The position numbers and the translations under genes are program-made. A stretch of DNA of 49,586 bases from contig DWWA01000002.1 in assembly GCA_019119935.1 (NCBI GenBank), positions 1 through 49,586 of the forward strand. The letters are read 5' to 3'. The notes beneath the pieces are model-generated. The model had not been told where the DNA came from. It was given only the letters and a program-made list of their open reading frames with translations, and made no database searches. This DNA is from Candidatus Ruthenibacterium merdavium. GTDB taxonomy: Bacteria > Bacillota > Clostridia > Oscillospirales > Ruminococcaceae. Each line of letters starts with the position of its first letter. Position 1 is the stretch's first letter. Below are positions 1 through 7,976 of the stretch, in pieces.

Positions 1-388
1 GATACGAAGGGAAATGCGCTGTGTGACAGGCCCGCCACGACCTCTGCTTTTAGAGAATACAGTCTCTATAAAACAGGGCGAGCGATCAGGCTCATGCCAT
101 AGGTGGGGCAAGGCTGGCTCCACCGGAACAAGCACATAACCCGGATACTTGCGTTTAGTCACAGTCCGAGCGTTGAAGCGGCCTTGCAAGCCGTGAGCCG
201 TCGCAGGCAATGAGAACGCCTTGCCATCAGAATGGGGAGAGTTGAAATACTATGGGGCAGAAAGCCTATGCCCGTCCGGTGTGTCTGTAATGTAGTAAAA
301 ACCTGTGGGGAGCCCTCCGGCAATGCTGTCTGATGATAGGCCAACCGATCCGGCGTGGCTCCCCATCTTTTCAAAAAAGGAGCACTTT
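1..388. other. No confident gene; structured, possibly non-coding RNA region
   Basis: No convincing protein was found here. Two plus-strand frames are open from the window start but stop at about 102 and 134; they could be the tail of a gene cut by the edge, but they match nothing I recognise. From about 100 onward the sequence is rich in short self-complementary pieces: GGCAA/TTGCC at 211-230, GGGCA/TGCCC at 254-273, and GGGGAGCC at 307 pairing with GGCTCCCC at about 355. The last encloses about 40 bases directly before the ribosome site of the 67-aa gene. It could be a leader RNA or the guide-RNA end of an IS605-like element; neither is shown. Confidence 0.35.
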
Positions 389-592
389 ATGGGAAATGCG
401 TTTGGAATGATCCCCGGCTTGGAACCGGACGAATGGAGCAATGACGCCTGCCGTGGTTATGTCATTATGGCAATGGAGGACTGCGGATTTTCAAAGAAGG
501 ATATACGGCGTGTTGTGGGGCAGCTTTATGAAGTATTCGACCTCAACAGCGTGGAGGACGCCAAAGAAAAGTACCTTTCCAGTCCTTACTGA
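389..592 (+). CDS. Small uncharacterised mobile-element protein, 67 aa
   Basis: A 67-residue acidic protein starting at an ATG preceded by AAAAAAGGAG eight bases upstream. The open frame extends further upstream, but only this ATG has a ribosome site. No signal peptide, membrane segment or metal-binding cluster is seen. The middle (SKKDIRRVVGQLYEVF, about residues 35-50) looks like an amphipathic helix and could be a small DNA-binding or accessory helix bundle. It lies 137 bases upstream of tnpW and is probably co-transcribed with it and the recombinase. I do not recognise the family; its setting suggests a transposon accessory factor, which is inference. Confidence 0.6.
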   Translation: MGNAFGMIPGLEPDEWSNDACRGYVIMAMEDCGFSKKDIRRVVGQLYEVFDLNSVEDAKEKYLSSPY

Positions 593-728
593 CCTCGGGG
601 CACATTGACCCGAAGTGGAGAAAGCTCAAAGGGCGGCACCTGCTGGGTGCCGTCTTTTGACATTTCCCCACAGGACAAGGGGGAAATGGGAACTTACTGT
701 TTTTTCGTTCCGTCGAGGAGGTAACGCT

Positions 729-941
729 ATGCCACGAAATGCCACCACGCTCAAGGTGGACGGGTATGAGATTTCCGCCACCTTTGCCGAAACCAGAAAC
801 ACGGCCATTTCCGGCCATTTGAAACAAATTCTGCTGTCCTCTTATATCGCTGGAGGACATAAATCCCAAACCGGAGGCATCCTTGCTGCCCCTCCTGTAC
901 AGCGGTATAATAAAGATGGTGATAAACACCATGTACCTTGA
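729..941 (+). CDS. tnpW: Transposon-encoded TnpW family protein
   Basis: A 70-residue protein with its start set by GAGGAGG eight bases upstream of the ATG. The segment around residues 9-36, with the pattern GYEISATFAETRNTAISGHL followed by KQILL, matches the short conserved core of TnpW proteins (aromatic-x-V/I-x-x-x-F followed by ET and a short helix). TnpW proteins are found beside site-specific recombinases in clostridial transposons; their role is not established. Here it lies 72 bases upstream of the serine recombinase, the usual arrangement. The C-terminal 30 residues are not conserved in the family and may be unstructured. Confidence 0.75.
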   Translation: MPRNATTLKVDGYEISATFAETRNTAISGHLKQILLSSYIAGGHKSQTGGILAAPPVQRYNKDGDKHHVP

Positions 942-1013
942 AAACTGCATAGATTGCGTATTGATCCGCATCTTCATGTTGCTCATTTGACAATATGAAA
1001 GGACGGGTCAACC

Positions 1014-2618
1014 ATGAAAAATCGAGTTTGTACATTATACCGTGTTTCTACCGACAAGCAGGTGGACCACAACGATAAAAACCAGGCCGACATTCCCATG
1101 CAGCGGAAAGCCTGCCATGCCTTTTGCGAAAAGATGGGCTGGGTAATTGTCCATGAGGAACAAGAGGAAGGCGTTTCCGGCCACAAGGTAAGAGCTGAAA
1201 ACCGGGACAAACTGCAAATCATCAAGGAGCTGGCAAAGCAGAAGAAGTTTGATATTCTGCTGGTGTTTATGTTTGACCGTATCGGGCGTATCGCTGACGA
1301 AACGCCCTTTGTAGTAGAATGGTTTGTAAAGAACGGAATCGAGGTATGGAGTACCCAAGAGGGGGAGCAGCGCTTCGACAGCCACACGGACAAGCTCACA
1401 AACTATATCCGCTTTTGGCAGGCTGACGGCGAAAGCGAAAAGACTTCTATCCGTACCAAAACCGCATTGGGCCAGCTCGTTGAGAGTGGCGGCTTCAAAG
1501 GTGGCCTTGCTCCATACGGCTATGACCTTGTGAAAAGTGGGCGCTTCAACAAGCGCAAGCATGAGCTTTATGATCTGGTCGTCAACGAAACCGAGGCTGC
1601 TGTGGTGCGTATCATCTTTGACAAGTATGTACATGAGGGTTTCGGCGCTCAACGGATTGCCACCTACTTGAACAAACAGGGCTACCGGGCAAGAACGGGC
1701 AAGATGTGGCACCACGCCAGCATCCGAGGTATTGCCTGTAATCTGACCTATACGGGCGTTCTGCGGTGCGGAGAAAGCCGTTCCCAAGAGCTGCCCCATC
1801 TGCAAATCATTTCGCCGGAACTGTTTGAAGCCGCCCAACACATCCGTACTTCCCGGGCCAATAGTGCCGAGCAGGAACGCCATATCCCGCTGAATACCCG
1901 TGGCAACTCGCTTTTGACCGGGAATGTGTATTGTGGGCATTGCGGATCGAGGCTGTCCCTCACCACCAACGGAAAGGCTTATCCCTGCAAGGATGACCCT
2001 AATCGGGTGGTGAAGCGTGTGAGGTATATCTGCTACGGTAAAACTCGAAAACAAACTGACTGTGACGGGCAGACGGGCTATACAGCCCATATCCTTGACG
2101 GTATCATTGATAAGCTGGTGCGCCAAATCTTTGAGCGCATGAAAGCAATTCCCAAAAGCGAGATTGTCAGCGCCCGTTACCGTGAGAAGATGGAGCAGCG
2201 GAAAAGCCTGCTCCACAGTGTTCGATCCGAGTATGTCAAAGCTGCCGCAGACCTCGAAACGCTGAAAGGCGAAGTCATCAAGACCATCCGTGGAGAGAGT
2301 AGCTTCTCTAAAGAGCTGTTAAACTCTCTAATTGCCGAGGCCGAAGCGAAATGCAGAGAGCTCCAAGAGAATTTGGAGGCAGCGCAAGCGGCCTATGATG
2401 AAGGACAAGCGGTGATGGCTTCGCTGAACACGCAGTATAACGACATCATCTCATGGGCAGAAATGTACGATACAGCCAGCATAGAGGCAAAGAAAATGAT
2501 CGTGAGCTGTTTGATAAAGCGGGTAGAGGTATACCGTGACTACAAGCTGCACATTGATTTCAACATTGACTTTACACAGTTCTGTGAAGGGCTGGACATT
2601 GTGACGATTGCCGCATAA
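1014..2618 (+). CDS. Large serine recombinase (TnpX/integrase type)
   Basis: A 534-residue site-specific DNA recombinase. Residues 5-150 form the resolvase catalytic domain, with the nucleophile Ser12 in the motif YRVSTDKQ and the downstream FDRIGR segment. Residues about 165-280 form the recombinase DNA-binding domain (GGLAPYGY onward). A zinc ribbon starts at Cys307 (CGHCG) and closes with two later cysteines near residues 343 and 351. A long coiled coil covers about residues 375-480, as in large serine integrases. It excises or integrates the element to which it belongs, usually without host factors. The start has AAAGGA upstream. Downstream is the tRNA-Ala locus, which shows signs of rearrangement. 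Which att site it uses cannot be read from this window. Confidence 0.92.
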   Translation: MKNRVCTLYRVSTDKQVDHNDKNQADIPMQRKACHAFCEKMGWVIVHEEQEEGVSGHKVRAENRDKLQIIKELAKQKKFDILLVFMFDRIGRIADETPFVVEWFVKNGIEVWSTQEGEQRFDSHTDKLTNYIRFWQADGESEKTSIRTKTALGQLVESGGFKGGLAPYGYDLVKSGRFNKRKHELYDLVVNETEAAVVRIIFDKYVHEGFGAQRIATYLNKQGYRARTGKMWHHASIRGIACNLTYTGVLRCGESRSQELPHLQIISPELFEAAQHIRTSRANSAEQERHIPLNTRGNSLLTGNVYCGHCGSRLSLTTNGKAYPCKDDPNRVVKRVRYICYGKTRKQTDCDGQTGYTAHILDGIIDKLVRQIFERMKAIPKSEIVSARYREKMEQRKSLLHSVRSEYVKAAADLETLKGEVIKTIRGESSFSKELLNSLIAEAEAKCRELQENLEAAQAAYDEGQAVMASLNTQYNDIISWAEMYDTASIEAKKMIVSCLIKRVEVYRDYKLHIDFNIDFTQFCEGLDIVTIAA

Positions 2619-2653
2619 AACAAAAAGTCCGCTCCCAAAAGGGAACAGGCATG

Positions 2654-2681
2654 AAAAAACCTGCTTCGTATGAAGCAGGTT
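2654..2681 (-). terminator. Intrinsic terminator of tRNA-Ala
   Basis: Read on the minus strand, AACCTGCTTC pairs perfectly with GAAGCAGGTT around the loop ATAC, followed by six Ts. It lies 29 bases beyond the CCA end of the tRNA-Ala gene. Confidence 0.85.
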
Positions 2682-2688
2682 ATCTAAG

Positions 2689-2809
<121 letters not shown>

Positions 2810-2852
2810 TCTTATTCAATTTTTTGAGGGGTGTGTAACCGCTTCAACCGGG

Positions 2853-2876
2853 CTCCCAGCTGAGCTATACCCCCAA
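2853..2876 (-). pseudogene. Truncated 5' copy of tRNA-Ala
   Basis: Twenty-four bases are identical to the 5' end of the intact tRNA-Ala and its two preceding bases (2764-2787), exactly 89 bp away in the same orientation. Beyond the D-arm the similarity stops abruptly. This fragment, not the intact gene, sits directly behind the promoter, so it probably marks the original gene position. Confidence 0.85.
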
Positions 2877-2917
2877 GTATTCACTTGTTTTCACAGCCGT
2901 TTCCTGACTGCTTGTTT

Positions 2918-2946
2918 ATTATACCAATCAAAAACAAAAATGTCAA
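2918..2946 (-). promoter_or_regulatory. Sigma-A promoter for tRNA-Ala
   Basis: On the minus strand the sequence is a perfect TTGACA (2946-2941), a 17-bp spacer and a perfect TATAAT (2923-2918). Transcription would pass through the truncated tRNA copy before reaching the intact tRNA. Confidence 0.88.
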
Positions 2947-3112
2947 CACTTTTTTAAAATTTTTTCTTTTTATTTTTTACAGCAAGTTTCTTATCAAAAC
3001 CGAACTTATCTTTATTACAAGCCCGCCTCAATGCCGCATGCTATATGAGAAAAACCTTACTGCAAAACACTCTTAAAAACGCTTCTTCCTTTTTTCTTCC
3101 GGATGCAAAAAC
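2947..3112. other. AT-rich spacer, no gene seen
   Basis: The stretch between the tRNA promoter and the prs terminator is AT-rich. A 63-codon open frame on the plus strand has no ribosome site and ordinary spacer composition. Nothing else is supported. Confidence 0.5.
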
Positions 3113-3163
3113 AAAAAAGCAGGGCGCGCTTTGTCATATATGACAGCTTCGCCCCGCTTTTTT
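3113..3163 (-). terminator. Intrinsic terminator of prs
   Basis: The sequence AAAAAAGC-A-GGGCG pairs with CGCCC-C-GCTTTTTT. The centre contains a further palindrome (TGTCATATATGACA). T-runs lie on both sides, so it may act in both directions; prs is the nearest upstream gene. Confidence 0.75.
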
Positions 3164-3216
3164 ATTTGGATACAACATTTTCTGTGCCGTAAACCGACCG
3201 ATACATGTGTATATCT

Positions 3217-4365
3217 TTAGTCTTTCAGCATCCCGTGCTTTTTCAGCAGTGTATTGATGCGCTCGTGCGGATCAATAACAGCGGAAATCGACATATCGTG
3301 ATTGAGCGCCGAAATAAAGTACGCGATATACTTCGAGCAGTCAACCTCGTGGAACCACTCTCTGTTGAGCAGCTCCGGGCGGCGATAGGTCAGGTTCGTT
3401 CCGAATACACCCGCCAGCAAACCGTCTTCATAGGCTTTATCAAATGCCTCAACGCCGTTAGTGAAGATTGCGTACGTCGCATTTGCAAAAATGCGCTTTG
3501 CCCCCTTCTCTTTCAGCGCTACCGCGATATCGAGCATGCTTTCACCGGAAGAAATGATATCGTCCGCAACGAAGATATCCTTGCCCTCCACGCTCTCGCC
3601 CAAATACTCGTGCGCTACAATGGGGTTTCTGCCGTTCACAATGCGCGAATAATCACGGCGTTTATAGAACATACCCAAGTTGACGCCCAAAACGGATGCA
3701 TAGTACATATTGCGGTTCATTGCACCTTCGTCGGGGCTGATCACCATGAAGTGATCGCGGTCAAAGCTCAAATCGGGAATGTCGCGCAGCAAAGCTTTGA
3801 TTACTTGGTAAGTGGGCATTACATTATCAAGGCCCATCAAAGGCACGGCGTTCTGCATACGCGGATCGTGCGCGTCAAAAGTGATGATGTTCGACACGCC
3901 CATCGTTTGCAGCTCCTGCAAAGCAAATGCGCAGTCCAAGCTTTCACGATAGCTGCGGCGATGCTGACGGCTGCCGTAAAGCATCGGCATAATTAAGCTG
4001 ATGCGGTGAGCCTTGCCCGAAGCCGCCTGAATCAAGCGCTTAATGTTTTGGAAATGGTCGTCCGGAGACATCATATTCTCATGACCGAACATCTTATAGC
4101 GCAAGCTGTAATTGCCGACATCCGCCACAATAAACAGATCGTCACCGCGAATACTGGAACGAATTAAGCCCTTTCCGTCGCCGGAAGAAAAACGCGGACA
4201 CTCACTTTCAATAATGAAAGTTTCCATCTCGACGCCGGCTTCTTTTGCCCACTGAATCAGATGATGATCAATTTTTTTCGTCAGTTCTTCCGCTCCGGGG
4301 GCAGCAATCAATCCCAGCTCTGCGACACGGTTTTCAAAATTGAAAAACTCTTTTGCATCTGCCAT
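3217..4365 (-). CDS. prs: Ribose-phosphate pyrophosphokinase (divergent long form)
   Basis: Makes PRPP from ribose-5-phosphate and ATP for nucleotide, histidine and tryptophan synthesis in the cytoplasm. The motif FDAHDPRMQN near the middle corresponds to the divalent-metal/ribose-5-phosphate region, and VADDIISSGESMLD is the PRPP-binding loop. At about 382 residues it is longer than the usual 310-320, with extra segments, like a variant common in Clostridia. I chose the ATG at 4365 because AAAGGAG lies upstream (13 bases, rather long). An in-frame ATG at 4431 would add 22 residues but has no ribosome site. It stands alone with its own terminator. Confidence 0.88.
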   Translation of the reverse strand: MADAKEFFNFENRVAELGLIAAPGAEELTKKIDHHLIQWAKEAGVEMETFIIESECPRFSSGDGKGLIRSSIRGDDLFIVADVGNYSLRYKMFGHENMMSPDDHFQNIKRLIQAASGKAHRISLIMPMLYGSRQHRRSYRESLDCAFALQELQTMGVSNIITFDAHDPRMQNAVPLMGLDNVMPTYQVIKALLRDIPDLSFDRDHFMVISPDEGAMNRNMYYASVLGVNLGMFYKRRDYSRIVNGRNPIVAHEYLGESVEGKDIFVADDIISSGESMLDIAVALKEKGAKRIFANATYAIFTNGVEAFDKAYEDGLLAGVFGTNLTYRRPELLNREWFHEVDCSKYIAYFISALNHDMSISAVIDPHERINTLLKKHGMLKD

Positions 4366-4554
4366 TACTTCGGACACTCTCCTTTTATGTTCTTTCAACG
4401 GGTTTCCCGTTTCTGGACTTCTTTCATCCAATATTCTAACATAAAAACAGACAAAATTCGCGCATATTTACCGTTTTTTTAAATTTTGTTTACTTTACCG
4501 TAAAGCGAATAGAAAGCAACTCTTTTTTAGGCAACACCGCACAAGTTTTTCCTG
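4366..4554. other. Spacer upstream of prs, nothing certain
   Basis: This AT-rich interval lies between the flavodoxin stop and prs. No clear terminator for the flavodoxin operon and no good sigma-A promoter could be picked out. TTAGAAT at about 4434-4440 (read on the minus strand) could be a -10 element. Confidence 0.4.
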
Positions 4555-4980
4555 TTATTTTGTCAAAGCCTTGCCCAATTCACGGCACATGCGCACGCCT
4601 TCTTCATCGGGTGCACCGTTGCAGATGACGCCCTCTTTTACAAGCTGCGCTCCAAGCTGTGAACATTGTTCTTCCCAAGAGCGCATCCATTCGCCATCAC
4701 CCCAGCCGTAAGAACCGAACAGGCCAAGCTTCTTTCCTTTCAGATAGGGCTCACACTCGGTAAATACCGGCTCAAACTCACTTTCCTCCAGCTGCTCTGC
4801 GCCCATAGACGGACAGCCGAACGCCAGCGCGTCATATTCGCCGCATTGAGAAGAGGAAAATTCACTCACCCCGAATAAATCGACCTGCGCACCCGAATCT
4901 CTTGCACCCTGCACGACCTCATGCGCCATCTGCTCTGTGTTTCCTGTTCCGCTCCAATAAATCACTGCAATTCGTGCCAT
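4555..4980 (-). CDS. Short-chain flavodoxin
   Basis: A 141-residue electron carrier that binds FMN. The N-terminus IAVIYWSGTGNTEQMA contains the flavodoxin phosphate-binding loop (S/T-G-T-G-N-T). A glycine-rich GSYGWGDGEW segment near residue 95 matches the isoalloxazine-binding loop. The ATG at 4980 has AAAGGA 13 bases upstream; a longer open frame to 5136 overlaps the upstream gene and has no support. It follows the DUF3793 gene by 86 bases in the same direction. Such pairs are common in Clostridia, and flavodoxin usually replaces ferredoxin when iron is scarce. Confidence 0.88.
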   Translation of the reverse strand: MARIAVIYWSGTGNTEQMAHEVVQGARDSGAQVDLFGVSEFSSSQCGEYDALAFGCPSMGAEQLEESEFEPVFTECEPYLKGKKLGLFGSYGWGDGEWMRSWEEQCSQLGAQLVKEGVICNGAPDEEGVRMCRELGKALTK

Positions 4981-5066
4981 AAGTTTAATCAATCCTTTCT
5001 TTTTATCCAGCCAAGGCGTGCGAATCAAACCAGCCGCCCAGCCGTTTTCATCCCCATATTCTAGTA

Positions 5067-5621
5067 TTAGGCAGCTACCGTCAGCCGATGCACCGAATAT
5101 CCCTCGTCGAAGCGTTTTCGGTAAATCAGGCTGCATTTTTTATATTGTTCAAATCTGCGTTTGGCCTGCGCTTCATCGGAATACACTTTCCAGCATCCGG
5201 CACACTTACAGTTGCTTCCGCAGTTTTCAATAAAGCCCATCACGTCTTCCAGCGGATAGCCAAGAAACACACCGATCTCATGGGGAAAACATTCACTTTC
5301 CTGCAAGCGGCTTGTCAGATAAACAAGCATCGCTTGTGCGTCCATCTGACTGTCGTAGCCATAACGCACCAAAAACGCTCTTGTTGCCTCTTGGTACAGT
5401 TCTTTTTCAAGCTTCGCGGGGCGGTACACATAAATCAGCGCCGCACCTTTTCGCACACGAAGCAAAGCGATGTGAACCCCTTTCGGATTCAACAGACGGT
5501 TATGATGGTCAATCATGTATTTTAGTGCTTTTTCATCCTGTACAGGGCAGGTAAATAAATTGGCACTTTTCACTCCCGCCAAGGTAGGCGCGCAGTGTTG
5601 AATTAAACAAGTTTCCAGCAC
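5067..5621 (-). CDS. DUF3793 family protein
   Basis: A 184-residue protein starting at GTG, with GGGGTGA seven bases upstream. The body (FLGYPLEDVMGFIENCGSNC onward, about residues 118-140) is typical of DUF3793. A cysteine cluster at about residues 132-142 (C-x3-C-x-C-x2-C) could bind a metal or cluster. No signal peptide or membrane segment is seen. Family members are usually found beside flavodoxin or iron-transport genes, as here, and the biochemical role is unknown. Two palindromes upstream suggest repression by a metal regulator, which fits an iron-starvation role. This is inference from context. Confidence 0.85.
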   Translation of the reverse strand: MLETCLIQHCAPTLAGVKSANLFTCPVQDEKALKYMIDHHNRLLNPKGVHIALLRVRKGAALIYVYRPAKLEKELYQEATRAFLVRYGYDSQMDAQAMLVYLTSRLQESECFPHEIGVFLGYPLEDVMGFIENCGSNCKCAGCWKVYSDEAQAKRRFEQYKKCSLIYRKRFDEGYSVHRLTVAA

Positions 5622-5636
5622 AGTATCACCCCATTA

Positions 5637-5650
5637 TTAGCAATTGCTAA
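5637..5650 (-). promoter_or_regulatory. Palindromic operator upstream of DUF3793-flavodoxin
   Basis: A perfect 14-bp palindrome, TTAGCAATTGCTAA, 16 bases upstream of the GTG start and therefore at or near the transcription start. The TTAG...CTAA half-sites resemble operators of DtxR/MntR-type metal regulators; the identity of the regulator is inferred. Confidence 0.6.
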
Positions 5651-5712
5651 CTCATAATTAAAAAAAATAAACGCTTCATTATGTCTGATTATGCTTTTCT
5701 TTCAGCACTTTG

Positions 5713-5728
5713 GTTAGCTTAAACTAAC
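5713..5728 (-). promoter_or_regulatory. Second palindromic operator upstream of DUF3793-flavodoxin
   Basis: GTTAGCTTAAACTAAC is a 16-bp palindrome with 7 of 8 pairs matching. It shares TTAG/CTAA half-sites with the site at 5637, with centres 77 bp apart. Two similar operators in one control region suggest cooperative binding by one repressor. Confidence 0.55.
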
Positions 5729-5785
5729 TTACAACAAATAAGATACCATGCTTTTCCCTATTTGTCAAGCATTTTCTTACAAAGC

Positions 5786-5820
5786 AAAACGGACAAAGGC
5801 AAAATACCTTCGTCCGTTTT
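5786..5820 (-). terminator. Intrinsic terminator of NADH oxidase gene
   Basis: AAAACGGAC pairs with GTCCGTTTT and an inner AAGG/CCTT extends the stem. It lies 10 bases past the stop codon of the upstream minus-strand gene. Confidence 0.8.
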
Positions 5821-5829
5821 CCAAATAAT

Positions 5830-7161
5830 TTATTTTGCAGACAATGCCGCCATTGTAATATAGTTATACGGCTGATTGAAGTGGGGCAGGAAGAAAAGGT
5901 CCAGCAGCTTGAGCTTATCAATCGTCAGTTTCTCCTGAATTGCCAGAGAGAACATATGAAGGCCCATCGAAACATCGTAATCCGACATCAGCTGTGCACC
6001 CACAATGACACGCGTTTTTGCGTCGTAAACAATGCGCACCGTTGTTTTGGTGTTGCCGCTTTCAATGAATCCGGCTTTCTGCCAATCGGTGAATTCTGTG
6101 GTTAAAACGTCCATACCTTCGGCTTTTGCTTTCTGTTCAGTCAATCCGGTACTAAGCAAATTCAAGCCCCAGATGGAAATGCCGTTCGACCCCTGTACGC
6201 CGGGGCTTTCCAGATGAGTACCGCAAACATTATGTGCCGCCAACACGCCGGAGCGCACTGCATTCGTCGCCAGCGCGATGTAGTCCTCTTTGCCTTTTGC
6301 GTTATTAAATACGGTCGCACAGTCACCCACGGCATAGATATCCGGGTCACTGGTCTTCTGCGTTCTGTCTACGAGGTAAGCACCGCGCATTAGCTCCAAA
6401 TGATCTGCGCACAACTCAGTATTAGGCTTGAAGCCAATCGCAAATACCACCATATCGGTATCAAACGTACCGTTGGAGGTAACAACACGGCTCACCTTTC
6501 CCTGCTCGCCTTCCACGGCGGTCACCTGGCGCCCGAAGCAAAGCTCAACTCCGTGCTCGCTGAGATTCTCGGCCATTTTATTGCAGAAATCCGCGTCATA
6601 ATAACCGGAAAGACAGGTATCGGCACAATCAATCAAACGGGTCGCGCGTCCGTTGCGCACAAACGCCTCGGCCAGCTCTACGCCGATATAGCCTGCACCC
6701 ACAACAGTAACGTGCTTGATTTCCGGGTTTTCCAGCTTTTTCACCACTTCTTCGGCGTGCTGATACAACTTTACCGCCTGCACATTTTCCAGATCCATAC
6801 CGGGAATCTTCGGGAAAATCGGAGCAGATCCCGTTGCAAGAATCAGCTTGTCGTAAGCTTCTTCATAAACGGTTCCGTCCTCGCCCTCAGCATGAATCGT
6901 CTTATTGGCATAATCTACTTTTGTTACACGCGTTTTCAGATGAATCTTTGCGCCCTTCTCACCCAGCTTTTCGGCAGAAGAATAAAACAATCCTTGCGGA
7001 CCGCTGATTTGATGGCCAATCCAAAGCGCCATACCGCAGCCCAAAAAGCTGATGTTCGAGTTTTGGTCGAACACGTGAACCTCTGTGCCGGGATAGTTGT
7101 CCAAAATTGTGTTGATTGCCGCTGTTCCTGCGTGGTTTGCACCGATTACCGCTACCTTCAT
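5830..7161 (-). CDS. nox: NADH oxidase / CoA-disulfide reductase family flavoprotein
   Basis: A 443-residue FAD enzyme of the peroxide/CoA-disulfide reductase family. It has an N-terminal FAD fold (VAVIGANHAG), the single redox-active Cys42 in LGCGMALW, an NAD-binding fold near residue 155 (VVGAGYIGVELAEAF), a second FAD motif (IYAVGDCATV) and a C-terminal dimerisation domain. In anaerobes such enzymes remove oxygen by reducing it to water with NADH; coenzyme A disulfide reduction is the main alternative. It is monocistronic, with a strong promoter upstream and a terminator downstream. The peptide ends in LSAK, without the rhodanese extension some relatives have. Confidence 0.9.
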   Translation of the reverse strand: MKVAVIGANHAGTAAINTILDNYPGTEVHVFDQNSNISFLGCGMALWIGHQISGPQGLFYSSAEKLGEKGAKIHLKTRVTKVDYANKTIHAEGEDGTVYEEAYDKLILATGSAPIFPKIPGMDLENVQAVKLYQHAEEVVKKLENPEIKHVTVVGAGYIGVELAEAFVRNGRATRLIDCADTCLSGYYDADFCNKMAENLSEHGVELCFGRQVTAVEGEQGKVSRVVTSNGTFDTDMVVFAIGFKPNTELCADHLELMRGAYLVDRTQKTSDPDIYAVGDCATVFNNAKGKEDYIALATNAVRSGVLAAHNVCGTHLESPGVQGSNGISIWGLNLLSTGLTEQKAKAEGMDVLTTEFTDWQKAGFIESGNTKTTVRIVYDAKTRVIVGAQLMSDYDVSMGLHMFSLAIQEKLTIDKLKLLDLFFLPHFNQPYNYITMAALSAK

Positions 7162-7271
7162 AATAAAAACCTCACTATTTCATCAAAATTACGGGTTCAA
7201 GACAGTCATTTTTCAGCCGCTTTTACCCGTTCGGATGCTTGTTAAAAAATAGACTAATTTTCTGTGATTTA

Positions 7272-7300
7272 AATATACCAAATTGATATAATTATGTCAA
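7272..7300 (-). promoter_or_regulatory. Sigma-A promoter of nox
   Basis: On the minus strand: TTGACA (7300-7295), a 17-bp spacer, then TATATT (7277-7272). It leaves a leader of about 100 bases before the nox start codon. Confidence 0.8.
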
Positions 7301-7500
7301 TCCTTAATTTTTCTCTTTTTTGACGAAAAATAAGGCTTGGCAAAAATATTTTGTCGTACATGCACGAGAAAGCATGTAAAATATTGGCAATATTAACCGA
7401 TTTTTTATCAAACAGCACAATATTCTCCACATAAAAACGTCAAAGCACCCAACAGAGAATTTGTCTAACTTCCAACATGAGAGCTGCTCATACATATAAA
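7301..7500. other. AT-rich spacer, no gene supported
   Basis: This lies between the nox promoter and the cdd terminator. A 74-codon minus-strand frame has no ribosome site or recognisable features. A small hairpin ACATGC/GCATGT occurs near 7359-7378. Nothing else is seen. Confidence 0.5.
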
Positions 7501-7537
7501 AAACAGGTATTGCACCACAAGGGTACAATACCTGTTT
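7501..7537 (-). terminator. Intrinsic terminator of the fbp-deoD-cdd operon
   Basis: AAACAGGTATTG pairs with CAATACCTGTTT around a 13-base loop, directly after the cdd stop codon. On the minus strand it continues into a T-rich run. Confidence 0.85.
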
Positions 7538-7540
7538 GAT

Positions 7541-7975
7541 TTACATGTCATTTGTGTCCTGCAAATCTTTCGGGCCGAAACTCATCGGGAGTAAGCTGCC
7601 GAGGGAAACCTCTTCATAAGCATCTTCTGACACTGCCATCAAAACAGTCATATCAGAAGCGGCAAACTCACTGAGCACTTGGCGGCAAATACCGCACGGA
7701 GCGGTGCGTCCTCGCACCGGATCTCCCTGCGCTCCGCCTGCCACCGCAACAGCGCTTAAACACTTTTCTCCCGCCATTACTGCGTGGTACACAGCAACTC
7801 GCTCTGCACAGCATGTTGCGGAAAACGAGGCGCATTCAATATTGCATCCGGTATAAATGTTCCCGCTTTCACCCTGCACAGCTGCGCCCACTGCAAAATG
7901 AGAATACGGCGCATAGCAACGGCTGCGCGCTTCGCGAGCTGCTTGCACTAAACGCTCTTTTTCCTGCCGGGTCAT
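7541..7975 (-). CDS. cdd: Cytidine deaminase
   Basis: Converts cytidine and deoxycytidine to uridine and deoxyuridine. The 144-residue length fits the small tetrameric class. The zinc site is visible as Cys56-Ala-Glu58 (the catalytic CAE motif) and Cys94-Gly-Ile-Cys97 (PCGICRQ). The start is the ATG one base after the deoD stop, with GGAGGG at the end of deoD as ribosome site; an upstream in-frame Met would overlap deoD. It is the last gene of a nucleoside-salvage operon, followed by a terminator. Confidence 0.95.
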   Translation of the reverse strand: MTRQEKERLVQAAREARSRCYAPYSHFAVGAAVQGESGNIYTGCNIECASFSATCCAERVAVYHAVMAGEKCLSAVAVAGGAQGDPVRGRTAPCGICRQVLSEFAASDMTVLMAVSEDAYEEVSLGSLLPMSFGPKDLQDTNDM

Positions 7976-7976
7976 A

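Larger units (their letters stand above)
1..2640. mobile_element. Right part of a mobile element with a large serine recombinase
   Basis: This stretch carries a structured non-coding region, a small uncharacterised protein, TnpW and a large serine recombinase, all on the plus strand. That is the usual cargo of TnpX/TnpV/TnpW-type transposons and integrative elements of Clostridia. The left end lies outside the window. The right boundary was not found; it should fall between the recombinase stop at 2618 and the tRNA-Ala gene at 2710, where housekeeping sequence begins. No flanking duplication could be identified, so the limits are approximate. Confidence 0.65.

Noticed and set aside
1-134. Tail of a transposase gene at the left edge
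   Set aside because: Two frames are open from the edge, but neither shows a motif; too short to support a call.
7304-7528. A 74-aa minus-strand protein in the nox-cdd spacer
   Set aside because: No ribosome site, AT-rich spacer composition, and it runs into the cdd terminator.
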